64,000 nt of DNA from an uncultured Clostridia bacterium. GTDB taxonomy: Bacteria > Bacillota > Clostridia > TANB77 > CAG-508. Below the pieces are notes generated by a model, which was given only the letters and a program-made list of their open reading frames with translations, did no database searches and was not told the origin of the DNA. A program made the position numbers and the translations under genes. The stretch is from NCBI GenBank assembly GCA_934162205.1, contig CAKPIA010000001.1, positions 62,001 through 126,000 of the forward strand, written 5' to 3'. Of the stretch, positions 55,273 to 64,000 are shown in pieces. Positions within the stretch are counted from its first letter, which is position 1. The number at the start of each line of letters is the position of its first letter.

Positions 55273-56889
55273 TTAATTAGCGTTAAAATTTATGTAATTA
55301 TCATAATTTACTCTATACATACTATATCTTTCTCTTCCAAGTGCTGTATAATATGCTTTTGCTAAATTTTTTTTATCACTTAGATATGTATTTTCATTTT
55401 CATAAAATTTTGGTTCTGTTTGTGTTTGAGTTACAATACTATCATATGATCCAACTTGATTATGTGGATATACATATGCTTTTGTATCTCCTACACTATA
55501 TACTTTTCTTTCAAAATCAACATTAAAAAATCCTTGTAAATTTGATTTTTCATTTAAGTTATTTTCATTAACTCTGTGATAATAACTATCATCACTTAAA
55601 ATATATATTGATTCTTTTGAAACAAACTCTTGAGTTTTATTATTATTTGCAACAGCATATCCATTATAAATTTTTCCTCCAATTGGTAATCCTTGTAAGA
55701 AACTTATACATGATACATTATTTATTAAACTATACCAATCTTCTTCAGATAAATTTGGCATTTGAAATTCGTTTGTGCTACTTGAATATTTATTAAAGTT
55801 AGCAATAGCCATAGCTAAATTTTTTTGTATAGAATATCTTATTACTGCCGTTCTATGTTCATTAAAATTAGAATTTGTATCTTCTATACTGATGTTATTA
55901 TCAGATTCAAATATTTTTGTATTACCTGACAACCCATTAACAGTTCCATCTTTATCTGTAATAGTATTTCCGTTTTCTTCTACCGCATTACCAAATGTAA
56001 GATTTTTTAAAATATTATTATTCTTTACCCAATCTGTAAATTCTTTAGCTTTTTTATAATAATTAATTGCACTTTGGTTATTATTTATTTCATTTATATA
56101 AGTTCTTGCTGTTGTATCTGTTAAATATATTCTTTTTCCATTTACAATAGAAAAGACCCTGTTATTATTATTTTTATAGTACTTAACTCCATTTTTTTGA
56201 ATATATTGCAATAATTCCGGAGTTCCACTTTCCTCATTAGCAATATATTCTTGTAAATTTTCACTGCTTGAAATTTCTATATTTCTATATTTAATTGTAT
56301 TACCATTTATAATAATATTATCCAATAAATATCCTGATTTATTAACACCAACTCCATTTATCGTCCCTTGTATTGTTATATAACTATCTAATGAATATGT
56401 AATTACAAAATCACTATTACTACCAACTTTATATCTACATGAATAATACACATATGGTTTTAGTCCTTGTAGTGTTTGCTTATTTTGATAAGAACTATCT
56501 TCTTTTACATTAATGTTATTTATGTTATTAGTATAAGGAGAATATATGTAATATCCATCATATAAAGTATATACAATTGCTGGCATATATTCTTTTATTG
56601 TATCAGCATTATATTCTGATAATCCAAAATTATTTGCAACAGAACTAAAAAATGAATTTACAGATGCCTCTATATCTCTAATTTTAGAAGAAGCTACATC
56701 TGATGATGAATTTGCCAATGTATTAATTTGAAAAGTTTTAATAGCTTCATATGTTGAATCTATTAATCTTGAATCATACTTAGATTGTAAATTTAAAGTA
56801 GTCATTTGATTTTGTGTATATACAGATAAAACCAGTGATATTGGTAACATTATTATTACAAATATAACTGCTAATGTTTGTATTTTCAT
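55273..56889 (-). CDS. Large membrane-anchored pilus-associated protein
   Basis: 538 residues. One N-terminal helix (6-23, VIFVIIMLPISLVLSV) and a long Asn/Tyr/Ser-rich extracytoplasmic region with DGYYIYSPYTNN and WVKNNNILKN. The topology suits a minor pilin or a TadE/TadG-like tip protein, but no family signature is seen. It is the last gene of the operon and by far the largest exported one. Confidence 0.6.
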   Translation of the reverse strand: MKIQTLAVIFVIIMLPISLVLSVYTQNQMTTLNLQSKYDSRLIDSTYEAIKTFQINTLANSSSDVASSKIRDIEASVNSFFSSVANNFGLSEYNADTIKEYMPAIVYTLYDGYYIYSPYTNNINNINVKEDSSYQNKQTLQGLKPYVYYSCRYKVGSNSDFVITYSLDSYITIQGTINGVGVNKSGYLLDNIIINGNTIKYRNIEISSSENLQEYIANEESGTPELLQYIQKNGVKYYKNNNNRVFSIVNGKRIYLTDTTARTYINEINNNQSAINYYKKAKEFTDWVKNNNILKNLTFGNAVEENGNTITDKDGTVNGLSGNTKIFESDNNISIEDTNSNFNEHRTAVIRYSIQKNLAMAIANFNKYSSSTNEFQMPNLSEEDWYSLINNVSCISFLQGLPIGGKIYNGYAVANNNKTQEFVSKESIYILSDDSYYHRVNENNLNEKSNLQGFFNVDFERKVYSVGDTKAYVYPHNQVGSYDSIVTQTQTEPKFYENENTYLSDKKNLAKAYYTALGRERYSMYRVNYDNYINFNAN

Positions 56890-56923
56890 ATAAATACCCT
56901 TTCCTTTTGTAAAATTATATTCA

Positions 56924-56955
56924 AATAGCTTGTAATAATAAAATTACAAGCTATT
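56924..56955 (-). terminator. Intercistronic hairpin in the pilus operon
   Basis: Stem AATAGCTTGTAAT / ATTACAAGCTATT between the genes at 56979 and 55273, without a strong T run. Probably a partial terminator or stabiliser. Confidence 0.6.
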
Positions 56956-56978
56956 CATTATTTTCTGTTTATTCTTTA

Positions 56979-57503
56979 TTATTTACCATTTACTGTAACT
57001 AATCCAGAAGCTTCTGCTGATATTTGGTAAGAATCATTTCCTGTTACTTTATATAAGAAGTTTTTTAATTGTTGTGAAATAGTTGTATTTGTATTTTTTA
57101 CATTTACAGATATTCTATCTCCTTCTTTTAAAGTTAAAGCTCTAGCATTATTGTTCATTGCATCTAATACTTGTGTTGTATACATTGTATAATATTGATT
57201 TTCTCCTATTTTATCCATAGCAACACTTGATGCTTTTTTACCTAAGTTTTCGTCTAAAATTTGAACTTTTAATTCTACATCATAAGTATTTCCTGTAGCA
57301 GAAATTTGTTCAACAAATTTTCCATAATTTTCTTCTGTTAATTTACCAGTTTTCTTTACATTATCTACAAATTCTGTTGTTGTAGTTTGTACTGATAATT
57401 GTGACACATCATCTGTTCTATCTGATAATGTCATAAGTGGAAAAACAAACATTAATATTGCTGCTAAAAAAATTGCAATTACTGTTATTGTAGTATCTCC
57501 CAT
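56979..57503 (-). CDS. Membrane-anchored pilus-locus protein
   Basis: 174 residues. N-terminal helix (6-27) after MGDTTITVIAIFL, followed by an extracytoplasmic domain (SDRTDDVSQLSVQTTTTEFV, TLKEGDRISVNVKN). There is no Asn/Tyr motif of the MENAS group, so it is a separate type of minor subunit. GAGGTAATAAAT precedes the ATG. Role inferred from context only. Confidence 0.6.
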   Translation of the reverse strand: MGDTTITVIAIFLAAILMFVFPLMTLSDRTDDVSQLSVQTTTTEFVDNVKKTGKLTEENYGKFVEQISATGNTYDVELKVQILDENLGKKASSVAMDKIGENQYYTMYTTQVLDAMNNNARALTLKEGDRISVNVKNTNTTISQQLKNFLYKVTGNDSYQISAEASGLVTVNGK

Positions 57504-57551
57504 ATTTATTACCTCCTCTTAAGATGTAAAATCAACATCCCTTTTTATATT

Positions 57552-58181
57552 TTATTGTTGTGTATATGTTATAACTCTTTTTTCTGTTTTGTTAACATCA
57601 GCAACCTCTGCTTCTGTAATATCTGGATCTGTAATTTCTGTTCCATTACCAGAATTATTTCTGTTTTCTGTAACAGTATCTTCTATATAATATACACCCA
57701 GTTCTTCTTTGAATTTCATCCCTTTTATTGTATCATATAAATTACTATTTGACAAGTTTTTTGAAGTGTTAAAATTAGCTTCTAAGCCACCATATAAAAG
57801 CTTGTCTATAAATAATGTTGCTTTTTCTTGGTTTGCAATAGCTTCTTTTTCTAGATTTATTTCATTTGTTTCTGTTAGTTCATTTCTTATCTTTTTTTGA
57901 TAAACATTTAATGGTTGTCCATTTCTGTCATAAAATCTAACTATAAAGTTTTCTTTGTAAGCTCTATATAGTGTTGGAATTACTGTTTCTATTCCTACTA
58001 TTCTTGATGTATTTTCCGAATCAAAATCCACATAGGTATAATCAAATTCTCTGTCTGTCATTTCAACTATTGATTGTGTTGTTTGTCTTGCTAATGAAAA
58101 AGATGATATACCTAAAGATAATGCTACGACAAATATTAATACGGCAAAAGCCATTAATAATGCTTCACTTGCATTCTCCAT
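57552..58181 (-). CDS. Pilin-like protein of the MENAS group
   Basis: 209 residues. It starts MENASEALLMAFAVLIFVVA, a hydrophobic helix with no leader peptide in front of it. The following part (DREFDYTYVDFDSEN and a C-terminal acidic/Asn tail) differs from the shorter paralogues. GGGAGATGATAT precedes the start. It is one of four proteins here that begin MEN(A/V)S. Confidence 0.65.
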   Translation of the reverse strand: MENASEALLMAFAVLIFVVALSLGISSFSLARQTTQSIVEMTDREFDYTYVDFDSENTSRIVGIETVIPTLYRAYKENFIVRFYDRNGQPLNVYQKKIRNELTETNEINLEKEAIANQEKATLFIDKLLYGGLEANFNTSKNLSNSNLYDTIKGMKFKEELGVYYIEDTVTENRNNSGNGTEITDPDITEAEVADVNKTEKRVITYTQQ

Positions 58182-58211
58182 AATATATCATCTCCCTTGT
58201 GTATATTAATT

Positions 58212-58619
58212 TTATTGGTTTTCTACTATATTTATTATACTTACTAATCCGCCTTTTGTTTTATTAGCAACTGTTACTGTATATGTTTTTCCTGTTTTAG
58301 CTTTTGCACTTGGTACAGCATTTACATCTGCTGATAATGTTATAGCTCCAGTTACTTCTATTCTTTTTGAATCATCATCTGCATATGTTGAATTGTTAGA
58401 TTGTATTTTATTTAATAATGCATTTACATTAGCTCCTCTAACATTTGAACCAGTATATGATAAAAATGGTTCATTAAATTGTGTTACTTCAACCTCTGAC
58501 ATAGCATTATTATTTATAACTCCTGCTGCTTGTTGGTAAATTATTACCCCTAATGAAATAATTAAAATTGATATTAGTATAGCTCCTGCTATAATTAATG
58601 CTTTACTTGCATTCTCCAT
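58212..58619 (-). CDS. Pilin-like protein of the MENAS group
   Basis: 135 residues, starting MENASKALIIAGAILISILI. The shared segment VTQFNEPFLSYTGSNVRGAN then VNALLNKIQ follows, and a beta-rich C terminus with a Lys/Gly-rich loop (KTKGGLVSI). The short, even composition suggests it may be the major subunit. GGAGG precedes the start. Confidence 0.68.
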   Translation of the reverse strand: MENASKALIIAGAILISILIISLGVIIYQQAAGVINNNAMSEVEVTQFNEPFLSYTGSNVRGANVNALLNKIQSNNSTYADDDSKRIEVTGAITLSADVNAVPSAKAKTGKTYTVTVANKTKGGLVSIINIVENQ

Positions 58620-58690
58620 AAGATTTTCCTCCTTAGTTTTATTTAAAATTTATATAACTTGATAGTTTCCTATCTAAAATTAATAACTTC

Positions 58691-59122
58691 TTATTCTTCA
58701 ATTTGTCTAAAATATACTTTTTTTACTCTTTTTGTAATTTCATGATAATCTATCTGTGTACATTTAAATTTTATATTTCCATAATTTTTAACAAATTTGT
58801 CTATTCCACCATTGTACAATATTTCCATATTATATGTTTTATTATTATCTGCAATATATATTTCTATGTTAATTGAATTTTCATTATTTTCTATATATTT
58901 ACCTTTTGAATCTTTGCCAACATTAAATTTAATATTACTATCTACTGCTTTATTTATTAATGTTGCTATATCTGTTCCTGTTATTTCTTTTTGATTATAA
59001 TATTCAAATTGTAGATTATCTTCTTTAATTTTTTTTAATGTTACCTTGTAGTTTATATATATACTTGTCATTACTATAACTATAATAAAAACAAATATTA
59101 AAAAATATATTATCTTTTTCAT
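58691..59122 (-). CDS. Divergent pilin-like protein without the MENAS start
   Basis: 143 residues from the ATG at 59122, behind GAAGGA. It starts MKKIIYFLIFVFIIVIVMTS, then LQFEYYNQKEITGTDIATLI and NKAVDSNIKF, the same core as its neighbours (F..Y, G.D...L.NK). It lacks the MEN start, so it may be a specialised minor subunit. A longer frame exists upstream. Confidence 0.6.
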   Translation of the reverse strand: MKKIIYFLIFVFIIVIVMTSIYINYKVTLKKIKEDNLQFEYYNQKEITGTDIATLINKAVDSNIKFNVGKDSKGKYIENNENSINIEIYIADNNKTYNMEILYNGGIDKFVKNYGNIKFKCTQIDYHEITKRVKKVYFRQIEE

Positions 59123-59182
59123 ACTTTCCTTCATTATTTTAACATACACATCTTTGTTTTTCAACAAAAATATTTATTTTAT

Positions 59183-59671
59183 TTAATTTTGTGTAAATAC
59201 AATTTCATATACTCTTCCAGTTATTTGACTTATTTTTACGCTATCTTTTTTACATTCATAAAGCCTATTTTTCAATTCTGTTTCATTATTTACATCTAAT
59301 TTATTTATAAAATTTTCTATTTTATCAGTTTGATCTTTTGTATTTAATTCTTCTATATATTTTCCATCTAATTTAACTCCAACATAGAATGTAGATTTGT
59401 CACCTCTGTTTCGTAAATCTAAACCATAATATTTATTATTTTCGCTTGCATAATTAGCAACTGTTAAAATATCATAAATTGTCAAATTTTTTCTTCCTTG
59501 GTATACTGTAAATTGTGAATTAAATTTATTTAATTCATTAGCCTCATTTTCAGCTTGTATTTGTACCGATGTATTACCAAAACTAGCAAATAAATATACT
59601 CCTAATGACAAAACTAATATTCCAATTAGAACTCCAGCAGCCATAATTAAGGCTTTAGATGCATTTTCCAT
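59183..59671 (-). CDS. Pilin-like protein of the MENAS group
   Basis: 162 residues, starting MENASKALIMAAGVLIGILV. The shared core reads LNKFNSQFTVYQGRKNLTIY then DILTVANYAS. A Lys/Asp-rich stretch precedes a beta-like C terminus (KISQITGRVYEIVFTQ). AAGGAGATATC precedes the start. Confidence 0.66.
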   Translation of the reverse strand: MENASKALIMAAGVLIGILVLSLGVYLFASFGNTSVQIQAENEANELNKFNSQFTVYQGRKNLTIYDILTVANYASENNKYYGLDLRNRGDKSTFYVGVKLDGKYIEELNTKDQTDKIENFINKLDVNNETELKNRLYECKKDSVKISQITGRVYEIVFTQN

Positions 59672-59695
59672 AATGGATATCTCCTTTTATTTTTA

Positions 59696-60112
59696 CTAAT
59701 TTTTTTCAAAATCAATTTTTATTATTCTTCCTGTAGAATCATATTTTACATCTGTACATTTAAATTTTTTTCCTTTAAATTCAGAAGTAATTTTGTTATT
59801 ATTATTTTGTTTTTCTGTATTTATCAAATTAAATGCATTACTTGTAATTTTAGTATATCCATCCTCTTGATATTTTGCATTATAATCATTAATTTTATTG
59901 CATAATGATACTAATTCTATGCCTAATACATCTTCTCTATTATAAGCCTCAAATTCCATATTAAATTCTGCAATTTGTTCACTTGCTTTAGATTTATTTG
60001 ATGTTGATTGAAATAACCCAAGACTATTAAACATCATAACTAATGCCGATAATACTAATAATGCAATTAACATTCCAGCACCAATTAATAAAGCTTTAGA
60101 TACATTTTCCAT
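59696..60112 (-). CDS. Pilin-like protein of the MENAS group
   Basis: 138 residues, starting MENVSKALLIGAGMLIALLV. The shared core reads QIAEFNMEFEAYNREDVLGI then ELVSLCNKIN, and the end is IIKIDFEKN. It is the first pilin gene after the platform protein, separated from it by 18 bases. AAGGAGAAAAAG precedes the start. Confidence 0.66.
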   Translation of the reverse strand: MENVSKALLIGAGMLIALLVLSALVMMFNSLGLFQSTSNKSKASEQIAEFNMEFEAYNREDVLGIELVSLCNKINDYNAKYQEDGYTKITSNAFNLINTEKQNNNNKITSEFKGKKFKCTDVKYDSTGRIIKIDFEKN

Positions 60113-60130
60113 AACTTTTTCTCCTTTATT

Positions 60131-62203
60131 TTATTTTGCAGTCAAAGCAGAAAATGTTCCTGACATACTTGTCATTCCAACAAATACTAATGGTATTATT
60201 AAATAGCCGACAAATAAGCATACCATTGGTGCAAAACCAATTACTTTTCCTATCATACCTTTTTTCTTAATTAATCTTTCATTTGATTCTTTACGTCTTG
60301 CTTGATAATAGTCTCTCTCTGTATCTAATTCGTCAAATGCGTCTTGAATTGGTATTTTTTCTACTGCTGCTTGCAAACTTTCTATTATACGTATAAATGG
60401 TTGATATGTTGTATCATTTTTTAATTCTTCTAATGCTTCCCATGCTCCTGCTTCATAGTTATTAACACATTTGCTTATTGGTTCTCTAAATATATTAGAA
60501 TATCTTTCTAACCATTCTAGTATTATTTCAACATTAACTCTTTCTATTCTCATAAGCATAAGTATAATTGTTTGGAATTGCATTACTTCATCTTCCATTT
60601 CTAATTGTCTCATTTTCATTTGGAATTTTAAAAGCCAAATTGGTCCCATATATGCAATTAATGCAAATACAAAAGCTAGTAATAACTCGAACCATTGCAT
60701 ATTTTCACTATTTACTATTTTTAATTTTTTATATACTCTTGCTGATGCAGTTGATAATTCTTTATCATTTGCATCTGCATAATATTTTGAACGTTGCATT
60801 GCACGTCTTATATCTTTTTCTGTTGTGTCTAATTTTCCTTTAAACATATCAAGAAAATAATTATCTTGTTTTGTTAATTCATTTGCTTTTTTTAAATCTT
60901 TTTCTGATAAAGATCCCATAACATTATAATCTGTTGTAGGTTCTTCGTAAACATAGTTAATTGCTATTTTATGTAATTGAGTAAACAATACAATTGAAAC
61001 AATACATGTTACTATTGCTAATGTTATTCTATTTACATATAACCATTCCATTTTTAATTTAGATGCTGAATCTTTTAATAACTTTTGTACTTTTCTATAA
61101 TCTTTTGAACCTTTTTTTGGTATAAACAAATCAACAACTTTTTTTATAATTGTTTTTTTATATAATTTGGCTTGCCATGGGTTCTCAGACCTAGTATCTA
61201 TAGTTGTAGATCCATTATCTTTTAATTTTCTTGTTAGCATATAAGATACAAATGTTAATATAAGTATTAATATTTGTACTATCATTCCTGATTTTCCATC
61301 ATAAAAACTTTGAGTAAAACTAAAGTTAGACATTGCCCAATTTTTTAATGGCTCTAGTAAAAGAATTGGTACTATTGAAATTATTGATAAACTTTGAAAT
61401 ACATAATCCAATTTATCTCTTTTTAAAATTTCAAGTTGCATTTCTTGTGTTATATTATTTACGTTTTTCAAGTATAAAGATGCTCCGTCCATTTTTCTGT
61501 CACCAAATTCTTTGGTTAAATATGATACACCAGCAAATTCTTTTAAAAAGCTATTTGGTGCAACATCATAGTATTTTTCTAATTCTCCTTCTGGATCATT
61601 AGAAATTAATACCTCATATATTTTTTCTCCTTGTCTTGAAACATCCATCTCGTCATCTTGTGATACTTGATATATTGCTTCTTCTACCATGTTAAATTCA
61701 TGATAAGCATGTCTTATTTCTGAGAAAAAATCTATTTGTTGTTTTAGTAAATTATTATCTTTTTTATCTACTAATCCATCTATATATGTATCTATCATAA
61801 ATAATTCAAATATTAATAAAATTGTCATTAATAGAATATTGGAATGTGTTATTGCTATTGTTATTATAACTAATGGTACTAATATAGCAAGAGTTTTTGT
61901 AAGCATTTTAGCAGCATCTTTTCTTGTTACATATTCATCATCCACATTTATAATTTCTAGTCTTCTTCTAAGTTTTAATATATATCTTTTTAATACAGGT
62001 ATTTTTGTATATGTCATATATAATTTTTGATATAAGACTTCTGATGAATATTTGCTTGATTTTGTTCCTTGTTGTAGCTCCATTATTTGTTTATATTCTG
62101 AGCCTTGCATCTTCTTTCTTAGCATATAATATGCTATAACAATTACTGCAAATAATCCTGCTGACCCTGCCATAATATATACAATTAATTGTGTAGAATC
62201 CAC
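60131..62203 (-). CDS. Tad pilus platform protein, fused TadB/TadC-like (two GspF domains)
   Basis: About 690 residues. A first helix (8-25), then helix pairs at about 108-145 and 275-330, a central cytoplasmic part, and a second set from about 400 to the C-terminal FAPMVCLFVGYLIIPLVFVG. This matches two GspF/TadB-C modules in one chain, where most Tad systems use two genes. A GTG at 62203 was chosen ten bases after AGGAGG. The longest frame starts inside that site. It should form the inner-membrane base that the TadA motor drives. Confidence 0.75.
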   Translation of the reverse strand: MDSTQLIVYIMAGSAGLFAVIVIAYYMLRKKMQGSEYKQIMELQQGTKSSKYSSEVLYQKLYMTYTKIPVLKRYILKLRRRLEIINVDDEYVTRKDAAKMLTKTLAILVPLVIITIAITHSNILLMTILLIFELFMIDTYIDGLVDKKDNNLLKQQIDFFSEIRHAYHEFNMVEEAIYQVSQDDEMDVSRQGEKIYEVLISNDPEGELEKYYDVAPNSFLKEFAGVSYLTKEFGDRKMDGASLYLKNVNNITQEMQLEILKRDKLDYVFQSLSIISIVPILLLEPLKNWAMSNFSFTQSFYDGKSGMIVQILILILTFVSYMLTRKLKDNGSTTIDTRSENPWQAKLYKKTIIKKVVDLFIPKKGSKDYRKVQKLLKDSASKLKMEWLYVNRITLAIVTCIVSIVLFTQLHKIAINYVYEEPTTDYNVMGSLSEKDLKKANELTKQDNYFLDMFKGKLDTTEKDIRRAMQRSKYYADANDKELSTASARVYKKLKIVNSENMQWFELLLAFVFALIAYMGPIWLLKFQMKMRQLEMEDEVMQFQTIILMLMRIERVNVEIILEWLERYSNIFREPISKCVNNYEAGAWEALEELKNDTTYQPFIRIIESLQAAVEKIPIQDAFDELDTERDYYQARRKESNERLIKKKGMIGKVIGFAPMVCLFVGYLIIPLVFVGMTSMSGTFSALTAK

Positions 62204-62230
62204 TAATAGCACACCTCCTTATTGAAAATA

Positions 62231-64000
62231 TTATACTGTTTTAGGTTTTCTCCCTCTTCTTTTTGTTTCTGTTTCAATCAAATTTTTATTTTCTGATTTT
62301 ATTTGTTTTCCCCAACATTTTTCTACAAATTTGTCAAACTCTTCTGCATCTGATTCATCCATATTATTTCTCATTTCTATTAAATTTTTATCAGATATTT
62401 TATTTGTAATTACATATTCTCCATCTACATATTCTAATATATTTCTATATTCGTATAATTTTTTATCTGTTGTTTTTGAAAAATAACGTGTTGCATTATC
62501 AAAAAATTTATCAAATTTTCCTTCTAATGTATTTTCTTTTCTATATTCATATGTATATTCACTTTTATCTTCTATTGGTATACATTCTGTTACTCTTTCT
62601 ATATATCTTCTTCCTTTAAAGTCTTTTACTAAATGTATATCAAAGTTTAATACTTGAACAACTTGTTCTTCTGCTGTTTTTTCATCTTTAAACACACCAG
62701 CTCTTAACATTGAGTTACGTAGTGCAGTAACTAAGTCTGGGAAAGTTTTAGCATGGTGAGTAAATAATGTGAATTTTGATGCAACTTGCGCTGATTGTAT
62801 CATCCAAGAAGCAACTGGGTCTGTAGCAACCTCACCTATAATATTAACAGAACCATCTGTTTTCTTTTGAACGTCCAAACAATCTTGTCCTGAAACTGTT
62901 TCTGTTTCACGCATTGATAAAATATTTCTTGTTGGATATATTTTTCTTAAATGCAACTCAAAAGCAGTTTCTGTAATACGTAAGTTCATTGTTTCATATA
63001 TATTTTCTATCATCGCCATAAGCATTGTTGTTTTACCACAACCTTGCTCACCTGTAAGTGATATAATTCTTGCTCCTTTTACTAAAAATTTTAGTAAATT
63101 AATTGTATCTTCTTTTCCTGGGAATAATACTATTTGTTCTAGTGTAGCACGTTTAACATCGAATTTTCTTACGAAAAACGCCCATGTTTCTGACATACTT
63201 GGTCTTACAACAACAACACGAGAACCATCTTTCATTTCATTTATTTTATATCCATTTGTATCTGATAATTGTCCTGGGTTATTATATTTATATATGTTTT
63301 GACATACCCTTTTTAATTCTGCTTCTGTTCCAAAAGATAAGAATGCTAAACGTATTGATTTACCTTGGAACATTATCCAAATACTATCACATGCTCTTGG
63401 TACTTTATGCTCTGATATTTGTTCTAAATAATCTCCATCATTTGATTGTGCAACTTGACTTAAGAATGATTCTGGTAATCCAGATACACCTCCAGATACA
63501 CCATCTATATTCATATCTCTTATTTCATCTATACTACTATATCCTTTGTAATGTTGATATATTCTTTGTACTAATATAGCTAATTTATCTTGAAATGCTA
63601 AAACAATATTTTCATTTTCATATATTTCATCAATTTCTTCTGATGTTATAACATATGAAGGTTTTGTTTCTCCTTCAACATATTTTAATGCTGCTAAATT
63701 ATATTTTTTTATCATTTCTGTTAAAGCTTCATAACCAAACTCTTTTTTATACATATGTATTAAAATATCAAATTTGTCTTGTGATGTTAAAAGTGATGGT
63801 ATATCAAATGGAATTGCTTTTGATATATTAACTTCATCAACACCATATTCATGTTCTAATAAATCTGATATAAGTTCTTTAACATATTTTTTATCATTTA
63901 CATCACCATATGTACAACCTTTTAATGCTTTTTTTAATTCGTATTTTTTATTTTTTCTTCTTTTTAATTCTTCTTCTGAAAGTCCTATATCATATAAATT
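62231..64000 (-). CDS. tadA: TadA/CpaF family pilus ATPase, N terminus beyond the window
   Basis: The frame is open to the right edge, 82 codons past the first ATG in view, so the start is missing. It has 589 codons here. The Walker A motif ISLTGEQGCGKTTMLMAMIE, an Arg-finger region (LHLRKIYPTRNILSMRE), the Walker B/secretion box NIIGEVATDPVASWMIQ and THHAKTFPDLVTALRNSM are all seen. It is the hexameric motor for Tad pilus assembly and possibly retraction. The C terminus ends in KRRGRKPK, an AT-hook-like basic tail. Confidence 0.88.
   Translation of the reverse strand, partial: NLYDIGLSEEELKRRKNKKYELKKALKGCTYGDVNDKKYVKELISDLLEHEYGVDEVNISKAIPFDIPSLLTSQDKFDILIHMYKKEFGYEALTEMIKKYNLAALKYVEGETKPSYVITSEEIDEIYENENIVLAFQDKLAILVQRIYQHYKGYSSIDEIRDMNIDGVSGGVSGLPESFLSQVAQSNDGDYLEQISEHKVPRACDSIWIMFQGKSIRLAFLSFGTEAELKRVCQNIYKYNNPGQLSDTNGYKINEMKDGSRVVVVRPSMSETWAFFVRKFDVKRATLEQIVLFPGKEDTINLLKFLVKGARIISLTGEQGCGKTTMLMAMIENIYETMNLRITETAFELHLRKIYPTRNILSMRETETVSGQDCLDVQKKTDGSVNIIGEVATDPVASWMIQSAQVASKFTLFTHHAKTFPDLVTALRNSMLRAGVFKDEKTAEEQVVQVLNFDIHLVKDFKGRRYIERVTECIPIEDKSEYTYEYRKENTLEGKFDKFFDNATRYFSKTTDKKLYEYRNILEYVDGEYVITNKISDKNLIEMRNNMDESDAEEFDKFVEKCWGKQIKSENKNLIETETKRRGRKPKTV

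Overview
The window is very AT-rich chromosomal DNA from a low-GC, spore-forming member of the Clostridia, most likely an uncultivated gut lineage. The evidence is SpoVG and the SpoIVB peptidase, the IreB-RuvX-DUF1292 gene block, Mini-III RNase, RbgA, a CarD/CdnL protein, Shine-Dalgarno sites close to AGGAGG, and CCA-encoding tRNA genes. Most genes lie on the minus strand. The left edge holds the first codons of an exported protein. The right edge cuts a TadA/CpaF ATPase.

Layout. Positions 0-3.3 kb hold a P2-type cation ATPase behind a yybP-ykoY (Mn2+) riboswitch with an overlapping terminator, and tRNA-Glu. From 3.5 to 8.3 kb are mrnC, rbgA, small hydrolases, an MFS transporter and a frameshifted rdgB-like gene. 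From 8.3 to 13.4 kb one operon joins a small pilin-like membrane protein, a TadZ/CpaE-like ATPase with AT-hooks and a GAF/degenerate-GGDEF protein to ireB-ruvX-DUF1292. From 13.5 to 18.4 kb are a G5/SH3/glucosaminidase wall hydrolase, a fatty acyl-CoA ligase and exported proteins. At 18.5-19.1 kb a Val-Asp-Phe tRNA array ends in a perfectly duplicated tRNA-Phe tail. From 19.2 to 24.8 kb are reduced secDF, an HD phosphohydrolase (also frameshifted), a nuclease, a transposase remnant and a 2,4-diaminopentanoate dehydrogenase homologue.

From 25.7 to 37.6 kb is an accessory region bounded on the right by tRNA-Leu. It contains a LysR regulator beside a radical SAM / P-loop kinase / nucleoside-deoxyribosyltransferase-like cluster, frameshifted genes, remnants of a serine recombinase and a mobilisation protein, a conjugation-like operon with a HExxH protease under an XRE regulator and palindromic operator, and a compact locus built like a par/Fst type I toxin-antitoxin system. 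From 37.8 to 50.2 kb are housekeeping genes: carD, dut, feoAB, rimO, RNase G, pth, spoVG, murC. From 50.4 to 53.9 kb is a SipW/TasA-like surface-fibre locus, followed by spoIVB. From 55.2 kb to the end is a Tad-type pilus operon with an ATPase, a fused two-GspF-domain platform protein and a family of pilin-like proteins starting MENxS.

Two observations stand out. Both apparent +1 frameshifts in conserved genes (rdgB-like and HD) sit exactly at an in-frame CGG codon, and skipping the C restores both proteins. By eye I found no other in-frame CGG in the window except two in accessory genes. The second is the 36.6-36.95 kb locus: two convergent short transcripts share direct repeats over the toxin start site and carry complementary terminator loops.
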